A stretch of DNA of 64,000 nt, taken from Bathynomus jamesi (Eukaryota > Arthropoda > Malacostraca > Isopoda > Cirolanidae). The position numbers and the translations under genes were made by a program. This document shows positions 12,641-22,995 of the stretch, in pieces. A model generated the notes under the pieces. It was not told the origin of the DNA and ran no database searches. It worked only from the letters and a program-made list of their open reading frames with translations. How positions within the stretch are numbered: position 1 is the first letter of the stretch; the number at the start of each line of letters is the position of its first letter. The stretch is from positions 226,001 to 290,000 of the forward strand of contig JAJOZX010005618.1 in assembly GCA_023014485.1 (NCBI GenBank). The letters are read 5' to 3'.

Positions 12641-13700
12641 GCAATTGAAAGCAGTAATTATGAATTTGAAATAATGATAATTTTAATAAAAATAGTTGGA
12701 AGCAGATATCATTATCGAATTATAAAACACAAAATTCGAATGCCGTAATTATAATTGTATGGCAATAAATCTAACACTCAGAATGCAATTGTAATTGTGT
12801 GCAAATAAAACCCACATACGTAGCACCAATTACTACTGGATAGCGTTGGAAATATAAATACCTGATATTGTCGTCAGTATCGATGACAACTGGACGTCCT
12901 CTTTGGTCGATGATCAGGAGTAAAATGAGTTGATCAGTGCAGCTGAACCTTCAGTGTGGGACTGTGGGTTGTCAGTGACGTGTGGCTGAGTCTTGGGTCA
13001 GAAAAGGCTTAACACTAGGTATCTGCTGTTAATCCGGTGACCTAATCCGACCTCACATGCCTCTCCCACTTTACTGACCGCAGAAAAAATGACCGCGCTA
13101 GTCCCCTGACCTGACCGGATATATAATGCCAGACAGATGTTTTCTCATGACACCTGGCCTATTTACAATGGCTGTGACCCTTGCAAAGACACTTGCGACC
13201 CCATCGACCACATTGGCTCCCTGCGACCCTTTGTGATGAGGCTTGCGACCCCATTTGGGGTCGCGACCCCGGGTTTGGGAACCACTGGTCTAGACCCTAG
13301 AGGCTGGGCAGAAATGCCCTTCAGTTATCGGACGGCCTTTGTCCTAATAAGGTGGTTTTTCGTATTACGATGTTTTTGTAAATTTAGAATATTCTTTTGT
13401 GTCTCTCTCCTACTAAAATGCTAACGTTAATTCCCCCCCTCGCATTGCCCCGTTTGTCAAAACTGTTTCGTTACAAATAAAAGTCAGTAAAGTGTAATTA
13501 AGTGTATAATTAATCCCCCGTCTCCCTCGTCTGGTTCAAATTATAATGACGCCTCATCTCGGTCACGTGCTACCACGTTTACAAATTACAGCGAAAACAA
13601 ATGTAAAGAGGATGATAAAAGATAAAGAGAAATTGAATGAAGTCACGTAATTAATTAATAAAAATTGTAAAAGAGGTTTCGTAAAATGGAGTTCACTACA

Positions 13701-14357
13701 ATATTTTGGTGGCTACGTGGCTACGCGATGTTCCTTTATATTAATATAAGGGCTTTCCAACGTTCCCTTATATTTCCGTCAAAATTTTTGCTACTCATTT
13801 TATATAGTCCTTATAGCATTAATAAATATTCTGTTTCGATTATTTAATAGTAAGATGCATTGTGTACCCCATTTGCAAGCAAATTTCGATTTCCATTCCT
13901 AAACAATTCATTGTAACTGTATTTCAAAATGGCGACTCATTTTCGAAATCCTCATAGAGTCCTTTCCAAATTTCGCGTTCAAAATTTTGTCGTTTTTTTC
14001 CTCTTGTTGGAGTCTAGACTGTTTGAAACCATTTCGACTCAAAAATTTCTTTTCATTGAATCGGACTCTGTCGCGACTCAGTTTGAGTCAGAAATTTAAT
14101 TCGAGCAGAAATTTAATTCGAGTCATATTTTTTTTTCATTGATTCGTCGTCAGTTCGTTTTCTGTCGATTTCGTTCCGTTCAGTCGGAGAGGGAGATTTA
14201 AAAATTGGAATTTGCTTTCCAATAACTCATTTCTTTTTTCCTTTCCTCTTCAACTTTTATTGCTCTGTATACAGCCTGCCTATACGGTATTAAGAGTTGG
14301 TTCGTATATTGTAACGCATTTCTAGGTAATAAATAAATAAATAAATAAATATATATA
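13701..14357 (+). mobile_element. LARD-like interior, 5' leader (copy 2)
   Basis: Starts with a possible primer-binding site (TTGGTGGCTACG, about 13705) that resembles the post-LTR sequence at 28503. The remainder holds repeated GAGTC/GACTC-containing phrases (13980-14130) and a TAAA-rich run before the mariner insertion. No coding frame was recognised. Confidence 0.6.
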
Positions 14358-14359
14358 TA

Positions 14360-15262
14360 CAGGGCGTCCCAAAAAAATGTATACACACTTTAACAGCTGA
14401 TAGCTCAATTGATGTTTCTTTCTTTCCAAGTTAAACCCATTAGAATTAATAATGGCAGTCAGACTAAGCTTTGAACAAAGGAAATTCATTCTAAAATGCT
14501 ACTGGAAGTGTGAAAACGCAGTTGAAGTGCAAAGACAGTTTAGGAGGGAGTTTCAAACAGATCCACCAACGCGACTTACCATCACTCGAATTAGAGATAA
14601 GTTTGAAGCCGATGGAACTGTTCAGAATGTCCACAAGAAGCGTTCCGGAAGACCACGGACATCGACAAGCCCCACAAAGCAAGAAAGAGTACTGGAAACG
14701 TATCACCAAAGTCCAAGAAAATCTGTGCGGCAAGCGAGTCGTGAGGTAGGAATTTCAGAATCGTCTGTCCAACGCATTTTGAAGCGCTGTCAATGGAAAA
14801 GTTACATTCCAAGATTAGTCCATGCTATTAATGAAGATGATCCGGACCGAAGAGTGGAGTATTGCGAGTGGTACTTGGCACGATGTGGATGTGGATTGGA
14901 CGAAGGGGTTTCGTAGAATACCCTCCGCGTTCACCAGACCTCACACCACTAGACTTTTTTTTATGGGGATACTTAAAAGACAAAGTCTACGCTATAAAAC
15001 CTGCAACAGTCGCTGAATTGAGAGCAGCCATTGAACGAGAATGCACACAAATACCAAACGAAATGTTTCGTGATGTTTGCGATTCCATTGCTTCGCGTTA
15101 TCAGCAGTGCCTGGACCAGAACGGACGTCAGTTTGAAAACAGGCTTTGACAAAACAATTAAATAATGTCTGTAGATTCTATTACATTTTGAAAATGAAAT
15201 GTATTTTAATAAACACTGCCTTTATAAGTATTTAAAGTGTGTATACATTTTTTTGGGACGCC

Positions 15263-15265
<3 letters not shown>
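14360..15265 (+). mobile_element. Tc1/mariner-superfamily element, internally deleted (906 bp)
   Basis: Perfect 34-bp terminal inverted repeats beginning CAGGGCGTCCCAAAAAAATG, flanked by TA on both sides (14358-14359, 15266-15267), the TSD of this superfamily. A truncated transposase lies inside. Intact matching ends with a deleted catalytic core point to recent mobilisation in trans. Confidence 0.95.
14452..15149 (+). pseudogene. IS630/Tc1/mariner-type transposase, catalytic middle deleted
   Basis: The 5' frame (14452-14916) gives an N-terminal helix-turn-helix pair: [14 protein letters not shown], then RSGRPRTS linker and [19 protein letters not shown]. At about 14870-14910 the protein jumps, with a frame change, straight to the C-terminal part YPPRSPDLTPLDFFLWGYLKD (about 14920-14980), which continues to 15149. 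The region that should hold the first two catalytic aspartates is absent; only the SPDLTPLDFF motif with the third acidic residue remains. The product cannot be catalytically active, but it could still bind ends. Confidence 0.9.
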
Positions 15266-15297
<32 letters not shown>

Positions 15298-15534
15298 CAA
15301 AAGTAACGCCCTTTTAATAATTGTATCCTTATAGTTTTATACAGTATAATTTTTTAGTTTTATATTGTATCATTTTGTTATTTTTTAGTTTTTACTGAGA
15401 AAGTACTTATTATTTTTCTTAAAATGCTGTATTTTTCTTAAAAACCTTTTTATTTCTCTTAAAATGCTGTAATTGATTTATTTCCTTCAATAAAAGAGAA
15501 TAAACTAAAAAGGGCGTTATTTTTGTCGCACCCG

Positions 15535-15592
<58 letters not shown>
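15266..15592. repeat. Two (TA)n microsatellites flanking a small MITE
   Basis: TA runs at about 15266-15294 and 15536-15592 flank the short element at 15296-15533. TA runs are natural targets for Tc1/mariner elements and their derivatives. Confidence 0.9.
15296..15533. mobile_element. MITE-like element with TAACGCCCTTTT ends
   Basis: Left end GGCAAAAGTAACGCCCTTTT and right end, reversed, GCGACAAAAATAACGCCCTT form imperfect inverted repeats around a T-rich centre with TTTTTCTTAAAA-type repeats. It lies within TA repeats, which fits a Tc1/mariner-derived MITE, although TA flanks make the exact ends and TSD ambiguous. Confidence 0.6.
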
Positions 15593-15593
<1 letters not shown>

Positions 15594-15596
<3 letters not shown>

Positions 15597-17551
15597 GGGT
15601 ATTGTAAGAGATTAAATAAGTGAGTAACAAAATTTTCCAGTATCTAGTAGGCAATTTTTGAGATTGTTCTTCGACGGATAATGGAGTTTATGTTTATTAA
15701 GATAAAGGATTTCAAGTCGAAACTTGACCATCATATGTGTATACTTTTAAGGATCGCTTGTAGTTTAAGTTCGCTTTCTCGCTTTTCGCTTTGTAGTTAA
15801 GGTAGATAATTGTAATTTTAAGGTTTAAAGTCGAAAAATAATCGTTAAATACACTAATTTATACTGGGTCAAATTCGGACGCGTTAAGGTTATATGCTTG
15901 CCGTATATAAATTGTGTGAAACCTCAAGGAAGCTAAATTTGTTATAAAAACATAAAAATTTGTTTAATTGAAATACAGGAATTGTTTTCATAAATTCTTT
16001 AGATAAATCAATTTCTATTTTTTGACGTTTTTTATATATTCATTAATTTTTATATATTTATAGGTGGGCTGATTGTTGTTGTCTATTTTTTTTCTTTCTT
16101 TCGTTTTCAGGACATTTCTGAGTGATATTTTGTATGGTTAGACTGTTTAAATTTTTTTTATTCTGAAATTAGATTTTATTGTGTTAATGAGTGTTTTTTG
16201 TTTACCACTTTATTTTGATATTAAAAAATGAAAAGTTTTTTACGTCCGCGCGTTTGCATAGAAAATATTACCAAATTATGTCATGATATCATGCAGTTTT
16301 ATTCGATTAGGAATATTTTTATAGAGGCTCGCTTACAAAGCGAGCATTCTTCATTATGCAATGATTTGTTTTAATTTTTGTTTACACAGTTGGTTGCGCT
16401 GAAGTTTTCGGTTCATAATATCTGTTCTTATTTAGAATAACGATGTAAATTTGTATTTAGTTCCACTTGAAAACGATAAATTACTGGAATTCTTGTGATT
16501 TGCAGACCATACTGGGTTTTGTGTTGAATGAGAGAGTTGTCTCTCAAATGTAATTTGTGAATTACGAGTTTTCTTCCTATGAAATTTAGCGTTGCAGGTT
16601 GGAATTAATATATTAAAGTACTTTTCGTTATTAATATTTAAATTTTTTATATTTAATGATTCTGTTTTGGAAAACAGTTATTTTTTTAAACTTCATTTGA
16701 GTTTACTCGTGCAATTGAAACTTTAGTTTGAGTGTTAACCAGCAATGGAGCCTTTTAGATGGCCAATAACGTTTTTGTGGTATCTATGTGTGCCACCCCC
16801 CCCCCCCCCCCCCAAAGTGTGAGAGGGTTCATGATTATCGGGAATTGATGACATGATGTTTCTGGGTTTCATTTTTTCCTTTGTATTTAAATGTATCAAT
16901 GTAATTTCTGAAGGTAGTTTGAATAATAATTTTTTTAAATTATAATAACGGTTACTATGTAGGGGCGCTTTTATATTTCTACTATGCAGTATTGTTTCGT
17001 TGCATTTCATGATTTTTATTATCTTGTCCGATGTACCTGCTATAAGTGACCTTACTGGTAGCTCGGGCGTGATTAAATTTTTGTGAATTCTGTAAAATTT
17101 GTAATAGTTTTCCGTGAATTTGGCCAGAGCAAATTATAGTTATTGTGTTTCGAAGTGAAGTGTCGAGTAAATTTGTAAATTAAATATGAAAGTGATAATC
17201 AGTAGCAGTATAAACTTTGATATTTTCTTTTGTCAAAATTTTGAGAGTCTCGATTTGGAAGCAACTAAGTTGGATCCGAATTCCATCCATTGAGTTTAGG
17301 TGATCGATCACCGATGAGAAGAGATGAGAGAGATAAGAGAAGAGACGAGAAGTGAGAAGAGTGAGAGAAGAGAAACCGAATGCGCAGGGACTTGGCGCAG
17401 GACAGTTTCGGTCGAAGATGGTCTACTGGTATTTTTCGGGCAGTCGCTGATCACGCTGCTCGATGCTTCGCTAAATATGTGTTTTAGCACTGGTAGGCAA
17501 ACCACGAGAGTTTGAACGCGTGTCTAAGGCTTTACTGTCCATACAGACATA
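15594..17551 (+). mobile_element. LARD-like interior, middle part (copy 2)
   Basis: Non-coding; collinear with about 29000-31540 of the complete copy. Shared landmarks are TTTGCATAGAAAATATTACC (16251) with TTTGCATGGAAAATATTACG (30197), GAGAGTTGTCTCTCA (16529 and 30460), and TTCCATCCA...GAGTTTAG (17281 and 31197). A run of Cs at about 16796-16813 and a purine-rich GAGA block at 17314-17380 are present. No open frame is conserved between copies. Confidence 0.75.
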
Positions 17552-18173
17552 CAAGAGCGTAATTAGCTTTCAAAAGTTGGGGAGTGGGGGGGACAACTAT
17601 AATGATAAAAAATCCTGCGATGAATTTCTGTGCTGCTATCCTGTAGGTAATGTCTTAAATTTGGTCTTCCAAGGTATATTTTTTCGGTAGAATTTAACAA
17701 TGATATCTAAATACCAGTCCTTTCGAGTCTCGATAAAGCTCTGATCCATCAGTATAGACTGTGTTTGCGATCAAAATGATGCTCTTAAAATACTATGATT
17801 TAGAGAATGATCTATATTTATGATAGTAATAGGAAAATCAAAGAAGCATTTTCACAACTACCTTATCTATATCACGTATATACTTAACATTAAAGGAAAA
17901 CAATATATGCAATAATTAAAGTAAAACATAACTAGATATCTCATTAAAGTATCTATCAGTGCAGTATTAGTAGTGAATCAGTAATACTGTACTTTCCAGC
18001 ATACTAATAGGACTAATATAAGTAAAGATTTACTCATCATGGATTATTTCAAGAACTAAATATTTTCCTTCACATAAGCTAACTTAGATCAAAAGTTGGG
18101 GGGACAAAACCTATATTATCCCACTCAGTTCAAAAGTTGGGGGGGGACATGTCCCCCGTTAGTTACGCCCTTG
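17552..18173. mobile_element. Non-autonomous hAT element (622 bp)
   Basis: Inverted ends CAAGAGCGTAATTAGC (left) and, reversed, CAAGGGCGTAACTAAC (right), with a perfect 8-bp TSD CAGACATA at 17544-17551 and 18174-18181. Subterminal CAAAAGTTGGGG repeats occur at both ends. No coding potential. Confidence 0.88.
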
Positions 18174-18181
18174 CAGACATA

Positions 18182-18677
18182 CAGTAGGTTCGTTGTGAAA
18201 TCGCCCACGGCGAAGTGATCGTTTGATTATTGCCAGTAAGAGAGTCCCTCAGCTGGACGTAGGAAGAGCAGCGTTCACCGACAAAAATCGCTGAACGCAG
18301 GAGAGCTGCGATTGAAAATTGAAGAAGTCCGTTGTCAACTGTGCAGATTGTGATCTAAACAACGTCCAGCAATTAATGTACTGATTATTATTTAATTAAA
18401 TTATAAGTGAAAGGGTGCGATTATTGCCCATATTTGTTTTGTTTCGTGAAATAGTATGTGCGCTCTGGTCAGTATTTTATATAAACGTTTTCTTGTTCCT
18501 TCTATTTTGCCCTGATAGTAACTGTCTAACTATAGGAATATTTGTTTCGAATGTAAAGCGATCTTTGACGAGGAATCGCTGGAATAGATTGTGAACTTGA
18601 AATTTGTGTAACCAGTGTTCAGAAAATTAGTCGTTATTTTTCACGTTACAGATGCGTTACAGGTTGTAAATTGATTA
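18182..18677 (+). mobile_element. LARD-like interior, 3' part (copy 2), interrupted at 18678
   Basis: Matches 7447-7860 and 32158-32860; contains AGAGTCCCTCAGCTGGACGT at 18240 and GTATGTGCGCTCTGGTCAG at 18446. The sequence resumes at 21679 after the 3-kb transposon insertion. Confidence 0.8.
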
Positions 18678-21600
18678 CACTGGGCAACACGTATTTTATT
18701 GAATGATATCTGACACTTGATTCTAGGTAATTTTGGTGCGCTGAATACGAATTTCAACTCGGTTTGGCTCTATCAGGTCCTGATTCTTGTCGACAGCCTA
18801 TGTGCCATTTTCCAGATTTTTCAAATTAGAACTAAAAAATTAAGTCATGTGTTAAATTTTTTTTTCAAGTTTCATGAATACAAGCAGTTCAAACTACAGT
18901 AAAATTACATTATAACGATAGAAATGACTTAAAATAAAAAAACAAACAGATATGACGCTTTCACTGTGGCAAAAATTTTCTTTTGTAAGACTTTTTAGCG
19001 TATTTGCTTGTTGATGGCAGGTCTCTTTTCAAGCACCAGCAGTAATCAGCCATCATGTGGGAATCCCAGCGGCCTTGGTACCGTTCCTCCATAATTTTGA
19101 TATCTTGGTGGAATCTCTCCCCTTGTTCGTCACTTACATCACCTAAATTACTTGGAAATTGGTCAAGATGGCTATTCAAAAAATGCATTTTTATGCTCAT
19201 ATTGCAACCTAACTCTTTGTAGTCCCTTAAAAGTTTTTTTACGATTTCTTCGTAGTTATCTGCCCTATAATTGCCTAAAAAGTTTTCTATCAAGTCCACG
19301 AATGAGAACCAGCCATTTTTTTCGCGTTCATTCATGACATTAGGAAAATTGCTGTCTTTAATCATTGTTCTTATTTGTGGACCGTCGAAAATTCCCGCCT
19401 TGATTTTTTCATAACTTAAACTTGGAAATTTTGAAGTTATTTATTTGAAACACTCGCCGTTCGTATCTAAAGCTTTTACATATTGTTTAATGAGGCCTAG
19501 TTTTATATGCAGAGGAGGAAATATGATTTTATCTCTGCTCACTAAAGGTGGATTAATTACGTTTTTTTCTCCGACAGTAAGTGATGTTCGTGCTGGCCAG
19601 ATTTGTTTGAAATAATGTTCTTCCTTGGCTCTGCTGTCCCATAAGCAAAGGAAGCAGGGATATTTAGTATACCCTCCTTGTTGTCCTAGCAGAAAATTAA
19701 CCATTTTTAAGTCAACACATATGATCCACTCGTGCTCCGTATATTTGATAAGATTTAAAACCTTTTCTATATGTTCATACTTTTCTTTTAATTTTGTTGA
19801 GTGCCCAATCGGTATCGAGCCGTATAGATTGCCATTATGCAACAACACACACTTAAGACTTCTTTTCGAACTGTCTAAAAACAAGCGCCAATCATTTGCA
19901 TCGTAAGACTCAACCCCCATCTTCTTTAACAAACCAACTATGTCGCAGCAATATACTAAACTATCCTCTGTTCTAAAATATTTAACAAGTTCTTCTTCTC
20001 TTTTTCTGTAAAATGAAATGTATGTGTTTGAAGTAAGCAAGTTTTTCTCTTTAAGTCTTGAAGCTAAAATTTCCGCAGCCTTTTTTGGCAAATTTAGATC
20101 CCTTACAAGATCATTCAACTCGGCCTGGTTAAACTTTTGCGGATCGTTTTGACTTTCAAATACGCTGGGGTCAAAATCGGTGTCTGACTCCTCAAAGTGC
20201 ATAACAATATTTTCAGGAACATCTTCAACTAATTCTTGAGTTGGCAGACCCTTAAATTTTGGAATGGGGATCTCATTTGAATGTAGCACAGGTCGTATCG
20301 CGGTGTCGAGATTTGGGTACTCGATACAATGTTTATTTTTCTTAGTGAAGCCCGAAGTCTTGACAAAGCAAAGGTAGCAATCGGTCTCGTGGTTAGTAGG
20401 CTCTCGCCACACCTGATATGGAAAAAAAATTGTAAAGCGTTAACAAAAGCGACGAGAGACTTGTTTTTATGAATTTTATCAAAAGTTATCACCCAAACAT
20501 TTAACATTTCTATGTGTTTCAACCTTATGCAATATTTGAGATTCTTATAAACATTTTCTGTAAATTTTTGTTTATGTACCTAAGTTACAATTACATTTAG
20601 GTAAGTTACAGTATACTAGTGATTAAATTACGTAGTTTTATGAAATCATAAACTTACCATCGGAACTCCAAAAGGTATTTTTGAATCCGAACCCTTCGTC
20701 CAATGTCGCAGTCTTTCAATGCATATAGTGCAGGCTTTATGTGGAGCCCACGATTTATCTTGGTCCCCCAGTTTTATGCCAAAATAAGCTAAGTAAGCTC
20801 TTTTTACGAAGTCAGTTATATTTGCTCGTTGATGTGGAAGTGTAAAATTTCCACATATATAACAGAAGGAATCAGGGTTGTTTTTGCATTTGAACTTTCT
20901 AGTGCTTGATGACATATTGCTTGATTGTTCTGCCAATTTGTAAAGGTATTTAAAGCCCTTAATTCATATAAATTTAAGAAAATCTGAAATATAAACACAA
21001 AAATTAGTTTAAATAGGTACTTATTATGAAATAGGTACTTACAATCTATGAAATTAAACTAGAAACACGGATGAGTAGGTACAATATAAATTACGTCTAA
21101 TTAAATCAACTATATTAAATCACGATGACAAAATTACTCACTAAATCATATGCCAATTCAAAATTATGTTAATGCCCAAACTTAATTAACTAACTCAACT
21201 GACTGACTGACTGACTGACTGATTGAATTGACTGATTAACTCTGGAAACGAGTCGCTTTTATATATTTTAGTTGTCCCTCTAGAATACTCTACAGAGAAC
21301 AGGAACGCTCGAGAAAATTTTAGAATTCTATGATATTTTTAGCTTAATTTACTAATATTAAAATGGGTTAAAAATGACAAAATTAAAAATATTTTTAGGG
21401 TGTTACATATAAAAATATACATAATACAACAATACCATAACAATAGGTACTTTTACCTAGATAAAAACCTAGTTGCATAATGTGTAACTGCAAAAAGACA
21501 GCGAGTATTGAGAAAAAAACCTTTTTATGAATACGACGAAAGAGGAGGGGTGTTGAGCAAAATCAGGACCTGATAGAGCAAAACCGAGTAAAGATTCGTG

Positions 21601-21678
21601 CTCAGCGCACCCAAATTACCTAGAACTAACTGTCAAATCTAATTCAATAGACAAAAAGTTGAAATTTGTTCCCCAGTG
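18678..21678 (-). mobile_element. CMC (Chapaev-like) DNA transposon, 3.0 kb
   Basis: Termini CACTGGGCAACA (left) and, reversed, CACTGGGGAACA (right); imperfect inverted similarity extends more than 100 bp inward, including TTCTAGGTAATTT, GGTGCGCTGA and CTATCAGGTCCTGATT on both arms. Flanks GATTA and AATTA suggest a 4- or 5-bp duplication of the LARD target. CACT-type ends and the encoded protein suggest the CACTA-Mirage-Chapaev group; the exact branch is not certain. A short GACT microsatellite (about 21198-21222) lies inside. Confidence 0.82.
18961..20936 (-). pseudogene. CMC/Chapaev-like transposase, two exons, one in-frame stop
   Basis: Exon 1 (20936-20658) starts MAEQSSNMSSSTRKFKCKN and carries a CYIC...CTIC zinc-binding pattern. 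The intron 20657-20413 has a GTAAGT donor and CAG acceptor and joins VPM to VWREP in frame. Exon 2 continues with CYLCF, then the catalytic-type region (NDWRLFLDSSKRSLKCVLL, WIICVDLKMVNFLLGQQGGY, PCFLCLWDSR) and the C-terminal block DEQGERFHQDIK and MMADYCWCLKRD, ending at 18961. A single TAA at 19441-19443 interrupts an otherwise continuous frame: reading through it, the same frame carries on to the normal end. About 640 codons in all. This protein type is common in arthropod genomes; I recognise the motifs but not an exact named family. Confidence 0.83.
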
Positions 21679-21920
21679 AATTATTAGTGTGAAATGATAT
21701 TTTTATGCAAATGTTGTGAAAATTATATATTTTTTTCGATTTTTATAAAATGATAAAATATCTAATGTGTGGAATTTGTCATTCTAATTTGGAACTTGTT
21801 AAAGAAAAACAAACAAAAAACTGCAAAATAAATAACTTTGTTGAATAAATAAATAAATTTGTTAAACGATATTAATAAGTTTTTCTAGTGTAAAACTTAT
21901 TTTGAAGAGGGTGATGCGAG
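21679..21920 (+). mobile_element. LARD-like interior, terminal piece and polypurine tract (copy 2)
   Basis: Continues the interior interrupted at 18677 (TTAGTGTGAAATGATATTTT, matching 7855) and ends GAAGAGGGTGATGCGAG immediately before the LTR at 21921. Confidence 0.8.
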
Positions 21921-22454
21921 TGTAGTAATGTCCAATTAAGAATTAAAATGTTTTGTTTATAAGAATTTAATAATGTTTGTTTAATAAAGAAGATAATAAT
22001 TTTTAATAAGAAATGTAATTGTTTAAATAATTGTTTGGTTACAGAATACTAGTTGGCAACACCTCGAAATGGTCTAGAGGCTGGGCAGAAATGCCCTCAG
22101 TTAATAAGGTGGTTTTTGGTATGACGATGTTTTTGTAAATTTAGAATATTCTTTTGTGTCTCTCTCCGACTAAAATGCTAACGTTAATTCCCCCCTCGCA
22201 TTACCCCGCTTGTCAAAATTGTTTCGGTATAAATAAAAGTCAGTAAAGTGTAATTAAGTGTATGGTTAATCCCCCGTCTCTCTCGTCTGGTTCAAATTAT
22301 AATGGCGCCTCATCTCGGTCACGTGCTACCACGTTTATAAAGTACAGCGAAAACGAGTGTAAAGATGATAATAAAAGATAGAGAAATTGAATGAAGTAAC
22401 GTAATTAATTAATAAAAATTATAAAAGAGGTTTCTTAAAGTGGGGTTCACTACA
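21921..22454 (+). repeat. LARD-like 3' LTR (copy 2), intact
   Basis: Starts TGTAGTAATG, ends TTCACTACA, 534 bp. It is the uninterrupted form of the LTR at 8110-13700 and contains the unoccupied target GGTCTAGAGGCTGGGCAG (about 22070) where both hATs landed in the other LTR. Confidence 0.85.
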
Positions 22455-22995
22455 GTCGAATAATTTTGGTTTCTTCTCGAGTTATAGCCGTATTATTTAG
22501 CTCTTACACATGAAAATTATGTTGTCATAGGTACATCAGCTCCGTCGTAATTAAGTTTGGCTGAGGGCCGCCTGAGTCAATCTGCTCTTTGAGGACTGGC
22601 CAATGGCCACTGGCTGCATCAGTTGCTTTGTGAACGTTCGCGTGGGTGGGTACGATTGTATTTTTTGTTTTAATTTTTCAAAAATTATTGCTGCAAACAT
22701 TTCTTTTGCCAGTGATAGTGATTCGAGCGATTTTCAAAATTAATAAATCACGAAACCCCACATCAGCCTCAAGGGGTTAATTTACCGAAAATGTTTTATT
22801 ATATTCTCTGGTAATTGGCATTGAAATTAGGCTTGTAAATTGTTTCGTTTCCCTTAAAATCGTTATTCACTCATTTTTCTTATTTGTCATTGTCAGTCTT
22901 AATTTTCTTTGTCTTTTCAGGAATTTATGATTATTTGTATGATATATATTTTCAGCAAATACCGTATAGAGAACTTGATTAGTATCATAGTTGTT
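22455..22995. other. Flank between LARD LTR and transposase-like pseudogene
   Basis: Unique-looking DNA with no clear frame. It may contain the 5' end of the transposase-like element that follows, but I found no inverted terminal repeat matching the copy at 59262-62431. Confidence 0.4.

Larger units (their letters stand above)
8854..13287 (-). mobile_element. hAT transposon, Buster-type, 4.4 kb
   Basis: Inverted ends CAGGGGTTCCCAAGC (left) and, reversed, CAGTGGTTCCCAAAC (right), with a perfect 8-bp TSD GTCTAGAC at 8846-8853 and 13288-13295. The TSD has TA at its centre (nnnTAnnn), which is the preference reported for the Buster branch of hAT, in agreement with the transposase it carries on the minus strand. 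It contains a long minisatellite between transposase and the right end. Confidence 0.93.
8110..13700 (+). repeat. LARD-like LTR, split by two hAT insertions
   Basis: LTR starts TGTAGTAATG and ends TTCACTACA; the uninterrupted counterpart is 21921-22454. True LTR sequence is 8110-8260 and about 13296-13700; the rest is inserted DNA (8269-8845 and 8854-13287). It is preceded by a polypurine tract and followed by TTGGTGGCTA, a possible primer-binding site, so it acted as 3' LTR of the truncated upstream body and 5' LTR of the body at 13701-21920. Confidence 0.8.
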
